Position numbers and translations under genes: made by a program. The notes beneath the pieces were generated by a model. That model saw only the letters and a program-made list of their open reading frames with translations. It was not told where the DNA came from and did no database searches. DNA of 64,000 bases, taken from Cyanoderma ruficeps (Eukaryota; Chordata; Aves; Passeriformes; Timaliidae). This document shows, piece by piece, positions 24,240 through 34,510 of the stretch. Within the stretch, counting starts at the first letter, position 1, and each line of letters starts with the position of its first letter. The stretch lies in the NCBI GenBank assembly GCA_008694505.1, contig VZDJ01001247.1:496001-560000 (forward strand). The letters run 5' to 3'.

Positions 24240-26579
24240 CTGTGACCTCAGAAGTTTTTCACCTACTTATGAATCAACTTGATCCAAATCACAACCAACT
24301 CTGACATCGTAATTGGTTAATTGTTTTAGGCCACAGAAATAAAAAAAATAATCCAAAGAGTAAATTTCATACATCTGTTTTAGTACTTTGCATGCAGTTT
24401 GCAGAGTCTGTGGAGGAGTGCACCTGTTCTGTAAAAGTCTTATGAAATACAAGGTTGCACTGCATGAGAACATAAATCCTGCTGAAAATTCAAGTACCTT
24501 GAGTGAAAAGCGTTGGTCTGTGGCTGATGAAAATGCCAACAGGTGTATAATCTGAAAAAAATGTAAGCCATTTTCACCTCTCTAGTCCTGGTCTTTCCAA
24601 GTCTCTTTTCCCAGGGTCATGCCTAGAATGTGTGTTCTTGAGGTCTGCTGCTTGCAAATATGCAATCATAATTCCTGACCAAAGGTAAAGGGAAAAAAAC
24701 CTTCTCTGAATTGATGAATATTTTAGCAACTATAACAAGAAGAGGAATAAGTTATTCATGTAAGAATAAACAAAGAGCGGCCCAAAAGCCCAGATCAGTG
24801 TGAGCAATTCAATTTGAGAAATAATTCAATATTTGACAGGACAAATATAAAAGCAACAAGCTGCTAAATGCTCACACTGGCACAATTTTCATGTCCGTCC
24901 CATATTCTGTTTTCCCAGGCCTGTTAGTGAATAATCAGGACTAATGATTTTACACAAGTCTAAAATATTTTACCTTGCAAGGTGCCATGATGGAGGCTGC
25001 CATGATGGAGGCTGCCCTTCCTGACCTTGAGGAATGAGATTTTTCATTCCACTCATGAAGTGTAATGTCGTTGAAACCAATTTAATGCATTCATTTCAAC
25101 TGCATCATATTTTTATACAAGATACAGTGCAGTTACTTTGTGGAGTGGCTGTATTTTTTTTTAATTAAACTCAGAGAACTGTAATTCTATTAATATGACA
25201 CCTACCTTTTCTACTTTTGATGAGATATTTTAATTTTTGAAATAACTCTGAGAATCCAGGTTATGTTTCCAGGATTACAATTATATTATATTTACTCCCA
25301 GTAAAAGAATTTCTTTCCTGGTCAAAAATTGTAGATGCAGTGTAACAATTCTGAAATTTCTACCTGCACATTACAGAGCTGAGGGCAAAGATTTCGCTGC
25401 TTACACAATTTTGCATGGTGACAAAAAGAGGCAAAAGAAGAAAAGCAATTTAAAACTTAATAAATAAGAGATTGTCTCCACCCTCCCTGTGCTCTACTTA
25501 TTCTTAAATTATGGGAACAGAACATTCATTTGATCAGAAGTGTGAATAGAATTATTGGAATCAATGTAATATGAAAACCTAAAGATCTAAAAGGCAAAAA
25601 AAAGGAAGAGAAGCAAGTAAGTAAAGGGTACTGCCTGCCCTGGAACTGAATTGAAAATATTCACCAAAATTAAATATATTGTGATTTTGGTGATGTAATT
25701 CTGCCAATTCCCTCTTCTGATAAAAATCTTTGTCCAAGGTCAGATTTTTAATTAAATTGTTGTGCATTCATTGATTCTGTTTCTTGACACATAAAAAATA
25801 GGTTGATGCTAAACTTAAACCAAATTAAAAAAAATAACTAAATGGAGCTTCTATTGATATTACAAAAGTTCATTGGACAAAAACTTTTATCAGAAGTGGC
25901 AGAATAATGTCACCAAAACCACGGCTGGTCTATTTTGATAAAAAGCCCAAATGAAGCTCATGTGACTGTAACTGGGCCAAACAAAGGTATCTGAAGCGGG
26001 AATCTGGAGCAGAGTTTGATCTTCTTTCTCTGGATCTGTACCTAGATGTCCCTGGAATTGCAGTGTTCTGTCCTAAAATCAGTTATATCCTGTGACTTAC
26101 CCCAAAAGAGTTAAGATTTAGTACATTTTACTTTGCAATCACCACAGAAGAGGTATAGCTTCCATTTTCTATGGAAGATAATGGAGAAAGGACCTTTTTT
26201 TTTTATAAGATGCCCCTTTTCTTTACACAAATACCATCAAAGTGGAAGCTATCACTGGACCCTTCATCCCTATGTGCTCCTGTACCCTGCTGAGTGGTAT
26301 CACATTTATTAGGAGTGTTATTAGGAAGTCTTCCTCCAATGTGTCACATCTGTCACATCTGTCTTTCACTGCCTAGCTGGCTGTCCTCTGCTCTTTTGAG
26401 CATCAGCTCATGAGGCAGCTCTTTCCCCAGGCTGATTTTCACAGTGGAGGGAGCAATGTATGACCTGATTTTTTTTTTCTTTAATAAAATAAATTTTAAT
26501 TGGATTGGTACTTTTTCTTTCTTGTATTCATTTAAATGGTGTATCAGGCAACCACAGGGTTATGTATATGTGCAGAGAA
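24240..26579. other. AT-rich unique DNA without genes
   Basis: No gene or dated repeat. A 15-bp unit (GCCATGATGGAGGCT) is duplicated head to tail at 24984-25013, and a 10-bp unit (TGTCACATC type) is doubled near 26341-26360. Confidence 0.55.
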
Positions 26580-26584
26580 ATGTG
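26580..26584. repeat. Target-site duplication ATGTG, left copy
   Basis: ATGTG immediately precedes the ERVL LTR and recurs exactly at 27274-27278. A 5-bp duplication is typical of ERVL integration. Confidence 0.88.
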
Positions 26585-27273
26585 TGTCCTGGGTTATAGT
26601 CTATTCAATTTCATCTGCTGAAAAACAGTTGGGGGCGGGTGCCTTTTGATAATGGGCCAACGGTCAGTATCAGGTAGAGCATTGTTCTTATCTTTAATGG
26701 GCCATTAACAGTCTTCTCTAGCCGTGTCCCCTTCCCAACACATACCTACATCCTAGCGTACCTATTGTGTGATGCTCCACCCCGTGGGAGGAGCCAGCCA
26801 TTCTCACCTGGATAAAGCTGGGACTTTAAACCAGCACAGTGTCTTGCTTCATCCGATTACGGGAGGAAGGCTGGACCCTTCTCACCACCTCAGGACCCCT
26901 TTCTTTTCTGCTACTGGATCATTTTCTGCCTCAGCGGAGCTGTACCTGCCATTCCAGGAGGACTCACTTTTGGACTGCTTTCCACACCCTGACTAACAAG
27001 GTTGTAGCTTTGACCCTGTCAGGGCTTTTCAAAATTGTTGTTTGTTGGTTTGCTGGTTTGGTGGGGTGGTTTTTTTTTTTTTTTCTTTTTCTTTTCTACC
27101 ACATTTGTATTCTTATATTCTTAGTAAAAAGCTGTTATTCCTACTCCCAAATCTTTGCCTGAGAGCCGTTAATTGCAAAATTAGAACTTGGCGGGGGGTG
27201 AGGGGTTTACATCCTCTATTCTAAGGGGAACCCCAGTTTCCCTGGCAGATACCTGTCTTTCTAAACCAAGACA
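26585..27273 (+). mobile_element. Complete solo ERVL-type LTR
   Basis: The 689-bp element begins TGTCCTGGGTTAT, a well-known start of avian ERVL LTRs, and ends CTAAACCAAGACA, the usual avian ERVL LTR end. The inverted termini are imperfect (TGTCCTGG against CCAAGACA). Perfect ATGTG duplications flank it. Internal landmarks are ATGCTCCACCCCGTGGGAGG and CACCTGGATAAAGCTGGGA (probable TATA-like region near 26811), a T-rich tract near 27068-27085, and TCTTTGCCTGAGAGCCGTTAA near the 3' end. No internal region remains, so it is a solo LTR. Three open frames (26769-27224) are products of LTR sequence, not genes. Confidence 0.92.
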
Positions 27274-27278
27274 ATGTG
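27274..27278. repeat. Target-site duplication ATGTG, right copy
   Basis: Exact match to 26580-26584. Confidence 0.88.
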
Positions 27279-27710
27279 CCACCTAAACAGATGTGATGTA
27301 ATGATGTGTGAAGAGACCTGAATCAGCAGGTGGGAACACATTTCAGGCTTTAGTGCAAGGGAAAAGGCTGTAGCAGGAAGGAGGAGGAGGAGGGAACAAG
27401 GAGTGTAGTAAGGGCTGCTTGAAGTTATTTTTACATCATTTTCTGGCATTTTTTTCTTGCAGACAAGCTAATATAATAAGGTATTTAAACAATATTGTTG
27501 TCTTTCTTGAGAGCCCCTTGTTTACAGTTGTTCACTATTACCGCTCTATTCTCCTGACATGCCATAAATCTTGTTTGGTGCCTGCTGCCCAAAAATGCCA
27601 TGTGGAGCTGTAGAGAGTTAGTTTGAGCTCAGTGGGCACTTTTCAGCTGTATTTACCTGTTTATTGGTTTGGTTACCAACACTCATTTCAACTGGAAACT
27701 AAATCAGGAA
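27279..27710. other. Unassigned DNA
   Basis: About 430 bp with a short AGG run near 27378. No gene or repeat family recognised. Confidence 0.5.
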
Positions 27711-28065
27711 ATCACAGAATATCCTGAGCTGGAAGGAACCCACAGGGACCATCCAGTCCAACCCCTGGCTCTGCACAGACACCCCAACAATCCCACCCCG
27801 TGCATCCCTGGGAACGTTGTCCAAACACTCCTGGAGCTCTGGCAGCCTTGGGGCTGTGCCCATTCCCTGGGGAGCCTGGGCAGTGCCCAGCACCCTCTGG
27901 GGAAGAACCTTTCCTTGATGTCCAGCCTGACCCTGCCCTGGAACAGCTCCAGCCATTCCCTGGGTCCTGGCCCTCTGCTGCCCCTCAGCCCTCATTGAGG
28001 TCTGACCTCAGTCTCCATTTCTCCAGCTGAACAAAACAAGTGCCCTCAGCCTCTCCTCAGATGGA
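27711..28065 (-). mobile_element. CR1 LINE 3' fragment
   Basis: Antisense CR1 of about 355 bp starting at its 3' end (ATCACAGAATATCCTGAGCTGGAAGG), continuing through CATCCAGTCCAACCCCTGGC and TTCCTTGATGTCCAGCCTGA to CCCTCAGCCTCTCCTCAGATGG. It is well preserved and belongs to a third subfamily in this window. Both-strand open frames of about 100 codons here are artefacts. Confidence 0.95.
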
Positions 28066-29468
28066 CAAAACCTTTTTAATTCCACACTGTTTCTATACCA
28101 CATCATTCCTGCGGGCTTTAATTCACAGATACTCCATGCTTGCTAAAAAAAAATGGGGTTATCAAGTTGCCTACACCCTTTAGAATTATAGCAGAGAATT
28201 ATTTGTACTCATCTTTGAAAATCTGTCCTCTGTAAAACGTGATGATAACATTTCCCTTGAAGGGTTTAGTGGAAATGTCTCCTCTTAGCAACGTGTGCGG
28301 CGCCGCTTGTCCTGTTGGTGCTCTCCTGCAGCAGACCATAAATCACTGCAGAATTACTGACAGCCTGCACCACCAACATGCTGTACCTTACTCTGGGACC
28401 TAATTATATCACCATCCCATGGCAGCACCTTTGAAAGGGGTTTGTCAGCATTTTCAGTACACCAGCTTTCTGGTGCTTTCCAAGGTGGATGAAAACTTAA
28501 TATATCAGTAATTCCAAAATTGTATCTGCTTGAGCTGACACAAAAGTTGTCAGTCAGGATTTGATTTTACTTGTCTAAGATATGTTCTAGTTTTCTTCAT
28601 TTATTTTTTTCCAGCTGGGGTTAAGAATCTCACAGCAGCTTGTGTGTGTTTTTGAAAAGTTCCTATAAAAAGCTGTTCAGTGTTTCTCACTTATTTCTAA
28701 TTATAGGTGAGGTAAACGGTTGCTGAATAATGAAGTGTTAAATATATTCAGTGTACATACAAAAGTGCTGGAGGGTAGGAAAGAAAAAGTTATCAAAAAT
28801 AATTACCTGCTAGTGCTGCCTCCTGGGATCATCCTAAGTGAAATGGCACTGTGATTTTTGAGAGAAATTTGAGAGAGTTGTGAGAAATCCAGGAGCCTTT
28901 ACAGCAACGTGCATTGATACAGCTCATATTCTTCAATGTTTGCACATCAAGCTGTTATTCATTTTGGATTTCTCCCCTGGTATTTTTTTTTCGATCATAT
29001 TGAAGAATTTTTATTAATATAATATATACTGTAGGTGACTCTAGTTCTAGAAATTAGTATTTTAATTTTAACTGTGATTTAAAACTTCAACCATTTCCAT
29101 CCTGGCTCATTTTTTTTTCCTAAGTGAGGCAGTAACTACAGAAGAGAGGATGCATTAAATCAGGTAGCAGAGATTATTTTGTTGCTAAAATATCAAACTA
29201 ATCAATGAGACTCATGATTTGACAGGTGGAAACAGTACCGATGGTGGTGAATTACAATTTCTATGTGGTGATAGTCCAGGGAAAGTGTCACTTATGGCAT
29301 CAGGAGTAATAAAAGGAATCATATGTTGGACATTTTGCTGCCATTTCATTCTGCAGCACCAAAGTCAATGAAAAGCATTGATACAGTTAGCTGTTGGCTC
29401 GGGATAATCTCCATCTGGAGCACTCTGGCTAACACTGTTTTGTACCTGGGACACACTCCAAATTCAAT
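28066..29468. other. AT-rich unique DNA with an isolated GC palindrome
   Basis: No gene seen. The 10-bp palindrome GCGGCGCCGC at 28297-28306 is a small CpG cluster in AT-rich surroundings. Confidence 0.5.
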
Positions 29469-30023
29469 TTAGCCAGAAACACTTCTCAGCACATTTGGAA
29501 GAACTGCCTCTTCCACCTTCCTCGATGAATTTGCCTCGTGTGCAGCTTTGCACAGTTTTCCTTTCTGTATATTTTGGACGATCAATATATTTTCTTTCCT
29601 CAAAATTGTCACACCATAGTAATGAAAATATTTCTGATTTCTTTTTTGCATTGTACCAATTCCTTTGAGAGCTCTGCTTCTGCTGCTCTTCGTCTCAGTA
29701 AAACCTTCCCAAGCTTTAATGCCGTAGTTGCCTTTCCTGGTCCTGTGCTTACCACATATAAATTGGCAGAAATTAAAGGCTTGAGTGCCCAGTACTTTAA
29801 AACCAGTATTGCAGCAGCTCGGTCCCTGTCCCTCGATGTGCAGGGCAATGTGCAGGATGCCAAAATTTCCCAGATTTCCTCCAAATGTTGTGTGAGACAG
29901 CTCATCTGCCCTGGGAGGAACAGACACTGTAGTGGTGGCAGGGCTCAGGTTCCTCCTTCCCTGGCCCCTGTTTCCCTTGCTGTGCCTTCCTGAGGAGGCT
30001 GGGAGATTATTTTCCAGAGCCAC
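29469..30023 (-). other. Segment open in several frames; coding status unsupported
   Basis: The longest open frame of the window, 184 codons on the minus strand, lies here. A second minus frame (98 codons, 29609-29905) and a plus frame (151 codons, 29538-29993) overlap it. The predicted products are basic and low in recognisable pattern. I see no domain, signal peptide or membrane segment, no plausible splice-bounded exon, and no resemblance to a protein I know. CpG density is somewhat higher than nearby. It could be a decayed processed pseudogene, a non-coding RNA exon or chance. Confidence 0.25.
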
Positions 30024-30123
30024 TACAAGAAAACAATAGGCACAAGAGCCATAACAATTTCACTTTGTGGAGAGAGGTAGGAGGAGCTGGGGTTCACTGC
30101 TTGTTGCTTTTTATCTTCTTTTC

Positions 30124-30676
30124 TGCCAGATTTGGGATTAAATGGTTGAGATGGTATTTCTTGTTCAGGCTCAGATGTTTATTAATTCTTATTTATATTA
30201 CAGTCTCACAAACCATGAGTTCTACACCTCTTCTAGCTAACAAACTAAAAAATGGCTCCTATCTCTTTCTCTACAAGGTTTTTTAAGAGTAAACTCTCCA
30301 ATTATGAAATGGCATCTAAATTATTTTTACTTTTAACCCAACAACCAACCACCGGTGGCCCACAATGCAGACTTTTCTACCCAATTACAAAATACCCCTG
30401 AACCCATGAAGAAGAAGGTGAAAAATAAGGACTAGCCTCCACCTTAAAAATCTCCATCTTGCATTATATATATGTTGCTATATTCTAAAACCTTTAACTT
30501 TTCCACCATGTGATATTACACATTTCTATTCAAACTACACGCCCATAATCCCAGTTCTATCATTCAATGTTGGAAGCCTTTTCCAAGTCTAAAATTCTCA
30601 GTGCTCAGGGTTCCAACAACAGCCTGCTGTGTGTAACACCCAGCCAGTCCAGACCTTGGACACCTTGGACACCCCT
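30124..30676 (-). mobile_element. ERV LTR-like repeat, minus strand
   Basis: On the minus strand this ends ...CATCTGAGCCTGAACAAG...CCCAAATCTGGCA, preceded by TAATATAAATAAG (TATA-like) and AATAAA (poly-A-like), which is LTR organisation. The body resembles a dispersed avian LTR I recall, including the CACCTTCTTCTTCATGGG and ATGCAAGATGGAG segments. The CA end is at 30124. The hexamer CTTTTC before it (30118-30123) recurs at 30677-30682, but the end next to that copy reads AGGGG rather than TG, so the far border is uncertain and could be near 30621. Confidence 0.5.
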
Positions 30677-30682
30677 CTTTTC

Positions 30683-31180
30683 TCCACGTTCTTCCTTGAA
30701 GAGAAAGCAGAGAAGCAGTTGATGGTAAACTTGTGTAAATATGATTCATCATTCCTAGACTCTTATCTAGAAGTAACCTCCTTCCTGCACCCACAGAGGA
30801 CAGTTATTAACACGTTTTTACCTACCCCTTGTGTCACTGATGCTGCCTCTGGGGTGAGTGATCAGTCTCTACAATATGTAGCTATTCTTTCCTGGTGATA
30901 TTTCTAACCCACTCAAAGGAATACCCAAGTTCAATTTCCCACTTCAATTTCACCCCAAAGTCAATGAAGTACCCTTTCCCCCTCTCTCCAGCAGACAGCA
31001 GAGCTGATCTGCATCCATCATATGGAGTCGGTCGAGGAGCAAAACTAAACCCAAGACCCAAAACATTTCAAAATTTATTTTATATTAAAGGACACAGGAC
31101 TTGCCCGCACAGTGATGTGAGCAGCTCTTGTGTCCTGTTGGTGGACATGGAATTCCTTCCTCAAACACAAATACAAAATA
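30683..31180. other. Unassigned DNA
   Basis: Nothing recognised; open frames across it have no coding features. Confidence 0.45.
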
Positions 31181-31246
31181 TCACAGAATGATAAAATCAC
31201 AGAGTCATGCAATGGTTTGGTTTGGGAGGAACCTCAAAGATCAAGA
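31181..31246 (-). mobile_element. CR1 LINE 3' tip
   Basis: Short antisense CR1 end: TCACAGAATGATAAAATCACAG followed by GGTTTGGTTTGGGAGGAACC and CTCAAAGATCAAGAG. Confidence 0.8.
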
Positions 31247-31604
31247 GTTTTTAGAGTAAAACTGTGAGCCAGAATCTCCCTTGACTTTCTTTTTGCAGCC
31301 TGAATAATTTCTATACTTCTCTTCCTGTTATTTTTTATTGGTGCAGGTTTTCCCTCAGGGTAGTCTGGTAGGCAAAACAAAAAAGAAAAATTTCCCCCAT
31401 GTAATGCATTTTTTCCATGAAGATATGGCTTCAAAGATCCCAGTTCTGCTTCAAGTCATATAGCTGTAAATTGGCAGCACTGTTTAATCAACATTTTGAT
31501 TCTAACTTCATGCTGCAGCTTTCCAAAGCAGAATTCAGGAAGGGGACTCACTTTTGAAAATAATATTTTGTTTCATATTTTGTTTCAAATGAGTAGTTGT
31601 GTCA
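31247..31604. other. Unassigned DNA between CR1 fragments
   Basis: Nothing recognised. Confidence 0.45.
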
Positions 31605-31690
31605 CTTTGTGATGTGTGGGCACAGTGGGATTTGGTCAAAGGTTGGACGTGATGATCCCTGAGGTCTTTCCAACCTTTATGATTCTATGC
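31605..31690 (+). mobile_element. CR1 LINE 3' tip
   Basis: Sense CR1 end: GGTTGGACGTGATGATCCCT, GAGGTCTTTCCAACC, then TATGATTCTATG. Confidence 0.88.
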
Positions 31691-32489
31691 TTCACTGATT
31701 TTAACTTACATTGGCTTTACAGGTATTATTTTTCCCTTTCTTTTGGACATGCATTCACACAGAGGCAAAGTAATAATTGGTAATACTGCTGTCTTAGAGA
31801 AATTGATTTTTGAAAGGCCAAACGAAATTAGCCAGGATTTTTCACATGCTAATGTGAGGAAAGGTAAAACAGCTTTTCAGACAGAATGAAACCTTGACAA
31901 AGATTTCAACTACACAGATCTGGCCAGGCTTCCTACAGTTTTCCTCTATGGCAGTAATCAGCCACATGGGGAGGTCTGTAAAACTTTGGCAACACATTGC
32001 GAGCCCAGATGAATCCAAATCATGATAAATCACGAGGGAACTCACTGCAAGGCTTATTACAGCTCGACCAAACCTGGCCCAGCAAGTGAAAAATCAAATT
32101 GTCCTTGTGCATCTCAGGGGAGCAAACGTCCAACAAAACTCATAAAGAGTAACTGCACAGAGCAGCATCATATTCTGCTTTCAGAATACCTTTTGGGCTT
32201 CATAAAAAATCATATTTTTTTTCTCAGAAAATTTCCATCGTGCAAAGGGGTGAAATTAAATTACGAAAACAAGCAGTTAATGATTGGACTTTGTATTACA
32301 GAAATCAGGTACAGGATGCCAAAGAAAAGTATTCCTAATTTGAGTTTAGCTCGTGGGAAGAAGTAGAGCTGTAGATATTAGGAGGTTTAGTTCCTAGATC
32401 TTGTTTTTCTGTTTCAGAGCTGTGATTCATTTTGCTAAAGCAAGGACCATAAACATGAGCTCTCATTTTGCCCCTCAGCTGCTTCTCAT
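31691..32489. other. AT-rich unique DNA without genes
   Basis: No repeat or gene recognised. The plus-strand 114-codon frame at 32022-32366 has no domain and no convincing context. Confidence 0.5.
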
Positions 32490-32680
32490 TAGGCACCTCC
32501 AGGACCCTTCCCCAACCTCGTGTCCTTCCTTTAGACACTCTCTAACACCTGTAGATTTTTTTGGTAATCTGACAGCCAGAATTACACACTATATTCCAGG
32601 TGCAGCAGAGCAGGACAAACCACCCCTGGAACAGCTGGTGATGCTGGGCCTGGTGCCCCCCAGGATGTGTGTGAAGATCA
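32490..32680 (-). mobile_element. Decayed CR1 fragment (region upstream of the 3' end)
   Basis: The plus strand resembles antisense CR1 upstream of its 3' end: GACACTCTCTAACACCTGTAG, then CACTATATTCCAGGTGCAGCAG and CTGGTGCCCCCCAGGATG. Similarity is patchy and there is no CR1 3' tip, so it is internal or truncated at both ends. Confidence 0.55.
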
Positions 32681-32783
32681 GCAAAAAGCCAAATCAAATT
32701 TCTTCATCTACACTCTCCATGTATTTCAAAACCACCACCTTCACTGCTGCTTTGTGGATAGGAACAGCCCAATATTGCCCATG

Positions 32784-33229
32784 TGATGCCTTAGGTTTTA
32801 TCTTTCATGTTTTTCAGATTCTGTGCTGCCCAGGGTGGCAGTTCTGAGCCTCACATTCAGTGTCACTCAGCTCTTCACAGAGCAGGGAGACAAAACAAAT
32901 CCTTTTCCTGCTGAAGACCAAGGACAACTTTCAGGCCCAAAAGCACAAACAAGGGTGGGCTGAAGGGAGGAACAAGAAGGATGGGACCTCACAACCTGAA
33001 GCTGTAATTGGACAATTAAACCCCAATATGCAAATGGACCAAAACTTATCAAAGTGTGAGACCTCATGACTGGTCAGACATGTTGTGACCATTTTGGGTC
33101 TACCTTGGGTGTGGCCCTGGTTAGGCCCTGTCCTGCTCAAGGTGGATCCTGGAGGCCTTTCAATAAATCCCTACTTTATTCTCTAGCTCTGCCCAGTCTT
33201 TATTCCAGGTCAGCCTTCCCAAGGCATCA
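32784..33229 (+). mobile_element. ERV1-type LTR (copy A) joined to leader sequence
   Basis: A 446-bp LTR beginning TGATGCCTTAGG and ending AAGGCATCA. It aligns almost end to end with the solo LTR at 41227-41671, sharing GTGCTGCCCAGGGTGGCAGT, AAGCACAAACAAGG and CACCTTGGGTGTGG-type segments. It has an octamer ATGCAAAT at 33028, a damaged TATA box (TATCAAA at 33047) and an intact AATAAA at 33162. Right after it comes a sequence shaped like a primer-binding site, so this is probably the 5' LTR of a provirus whose interior is lost. The ERV1 class comes from its sibling's 4-bp TSD. Confidence 0.82.
33028..33035 (+). promoter_or_regulatory. Octamer motif ATGCAAAT in the LTR
   Basis: Consensus Oct-1/2 binding octamer about 12 bp before the TATA position. 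It is also intact at 41479-41486 in the sister LTR. Function is inferred from the motif alone. Confidence 0.6.
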
Positions 33230-33234
33230 GTTTC

Positions 33235-33252
33235 TGGTGACCCAGATGGGAC
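33235..33252 (+). other. Primer-binding-site-like sequence of the ERV1 provirus
   Basis: An 18-nt stretch starting TGGTGACCC lies 5 nt after the LTR end. Retroviral primer-binding sites start with TGG just past the 5' LTR because tRNAs end in CCA. I cannot assign the tRNA with confidence. About 130 bp of G/C-rich leader-like sequence follows. Confidence 0.55.
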
Positions 33253-33380
33253 AGTGAGGCACCTGGAGAACCCCTCTGGACCAGAGGAACACTCAGATCC
33301 TGCCCCCTCCTTCTGAAGGCATTCTGAGGGCAGGCAGCCCCAGCTGTGGCCCAGGAGGAATCAGAGCCCAACGCATGTGG
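33253..33380 (+). mobile_element. Possible remnant of ERV1 leader
   Basis: GC-richer sequence right after the primer-binding-like site and distinct from the AT-rich DNA beyond. No gag, pol or env frame is visible. The end is approximate. Confidence 0.4.
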
Positions 33381-33945
33381 TGTTCACATGAAATCAATAT
33401 TTAAGATGAGCCTGGACTTCCACGGGGTTTTCCTGAAAACATGAGCTCTCCCCAGGTTTTCCAGAGAAACCAGATTTTCCTTTAGGCACCTGGGTAGGGC
33501 CCAGCCTTACAGCAGTGCCCAGCTCTCAGCAGTAGCTGCTGCAATCCCATTAGGAAAATGTTCAAAAAGTTCTGTAACCTAAACATGAGCTCCTAAACAT
33601 TTGAACATGTGGGACGAGACCACAGCCCCTTGAAATCAGTGGGGATTTTGCCACTCACTACAAACAAATCAATGCCACAGAGTGATTGCCTCCTTTTACC
33701 TGATTGTGGATGCTGAGCTTGTTGAATAATTCTGGCTTTGGTGCTTTTATCTGAAGATCCTTCAATAGTTTTTACGAATTATTCTCATTATGATTCTTCA
33801 TACCAGGAAAAAAGATAAAAATCTGTAATAGTTCTTAAGTATATGAGCTGTAAAGTCAACAAAACTCTGTGCAATTGTGACACAGCTTTATGAAATGGAT
33901 TGAAAATCTGCCCTGTAAGACAGGCAGGATTCCTACAAGAATCAT
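33381..33945. other. Unassigned DNA
   Basis: Nothing recognised between the ERV1 remnant and the next CR1. Confidence 0.45.
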
Positions 33946-34510
33946 CTTGAGGGAGGTGATTCTTCCCCTCTCCTCTGCTCTTGTGAGGCCCCACCTGGAA
34001 TACTGTGTCCAGGTCTGGGGCCCCAAACACAAGAAAGATTTTGTTCTACTGGAAAAAGTCATGTGAAAGCCACATTGAGGCTCTATGGGCTGGAGCCCCT
34101 CTGCTCTGGATCCAGGCTGGGAGAGCTGGGGGTGTTCACCTGGAGATGACAAGGCTCCAGAGAGACTTCAGAGCTCCTTGCAGGGCCTAAAGGGGCTCCA
34201 GGAGAGCTGGAGAGGGACTTGGGACAAGGGCCTGGGGGCACAGGACACAGGGAATGGCTTCCCACTGCCAGAGGGCAGGGATGGATGGGATATTGGGAAG
34301 GAATTGTTCCCTCTGAGGGCAGGGAGGCCCTGGCACAGGGTGCCCAGAGAAGCTGTGGCTGCCCCTGGATCCCTGGAAGTGCCCAAGGCCAGGCTTGACC
34401 GGGCTTGGAGCAACCTGGGCTAGTGGAAGGTGTCCCTGCCCATGGCAGGGGGTGGCACTGGATGGGCTTTAAAATTCCTTCCAATCCAAACCTCCCTGAG
34501 ATTCTGTAAT
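33946..34510 (+). mobile_element. CR1 LINE 3' fragment (longest in the window)
   Basis: About 565 bp of sense CR1. It runs from GGGAGGTGATTCTTCCCC, through CCCCACCTGGAATACTGTGTCC and GGGTGTTCACCTGGAGATGA, to GGCACTGGATGGGCTTTAAAA and a GAGATTCTGTAAT 3' end. The 182-codon minus frame (34083-34631) and the plus frames across it are artefacts of stop-poor CR1 sequence. Confidence 0.95.

Noticed and set aside
32401..32847. 148-codon plus-strand open frame
   Set aside because: Runs from unassigned DNA through a decayed CR1 into the ERV1 LTR, so it cannot be one conserved gene.
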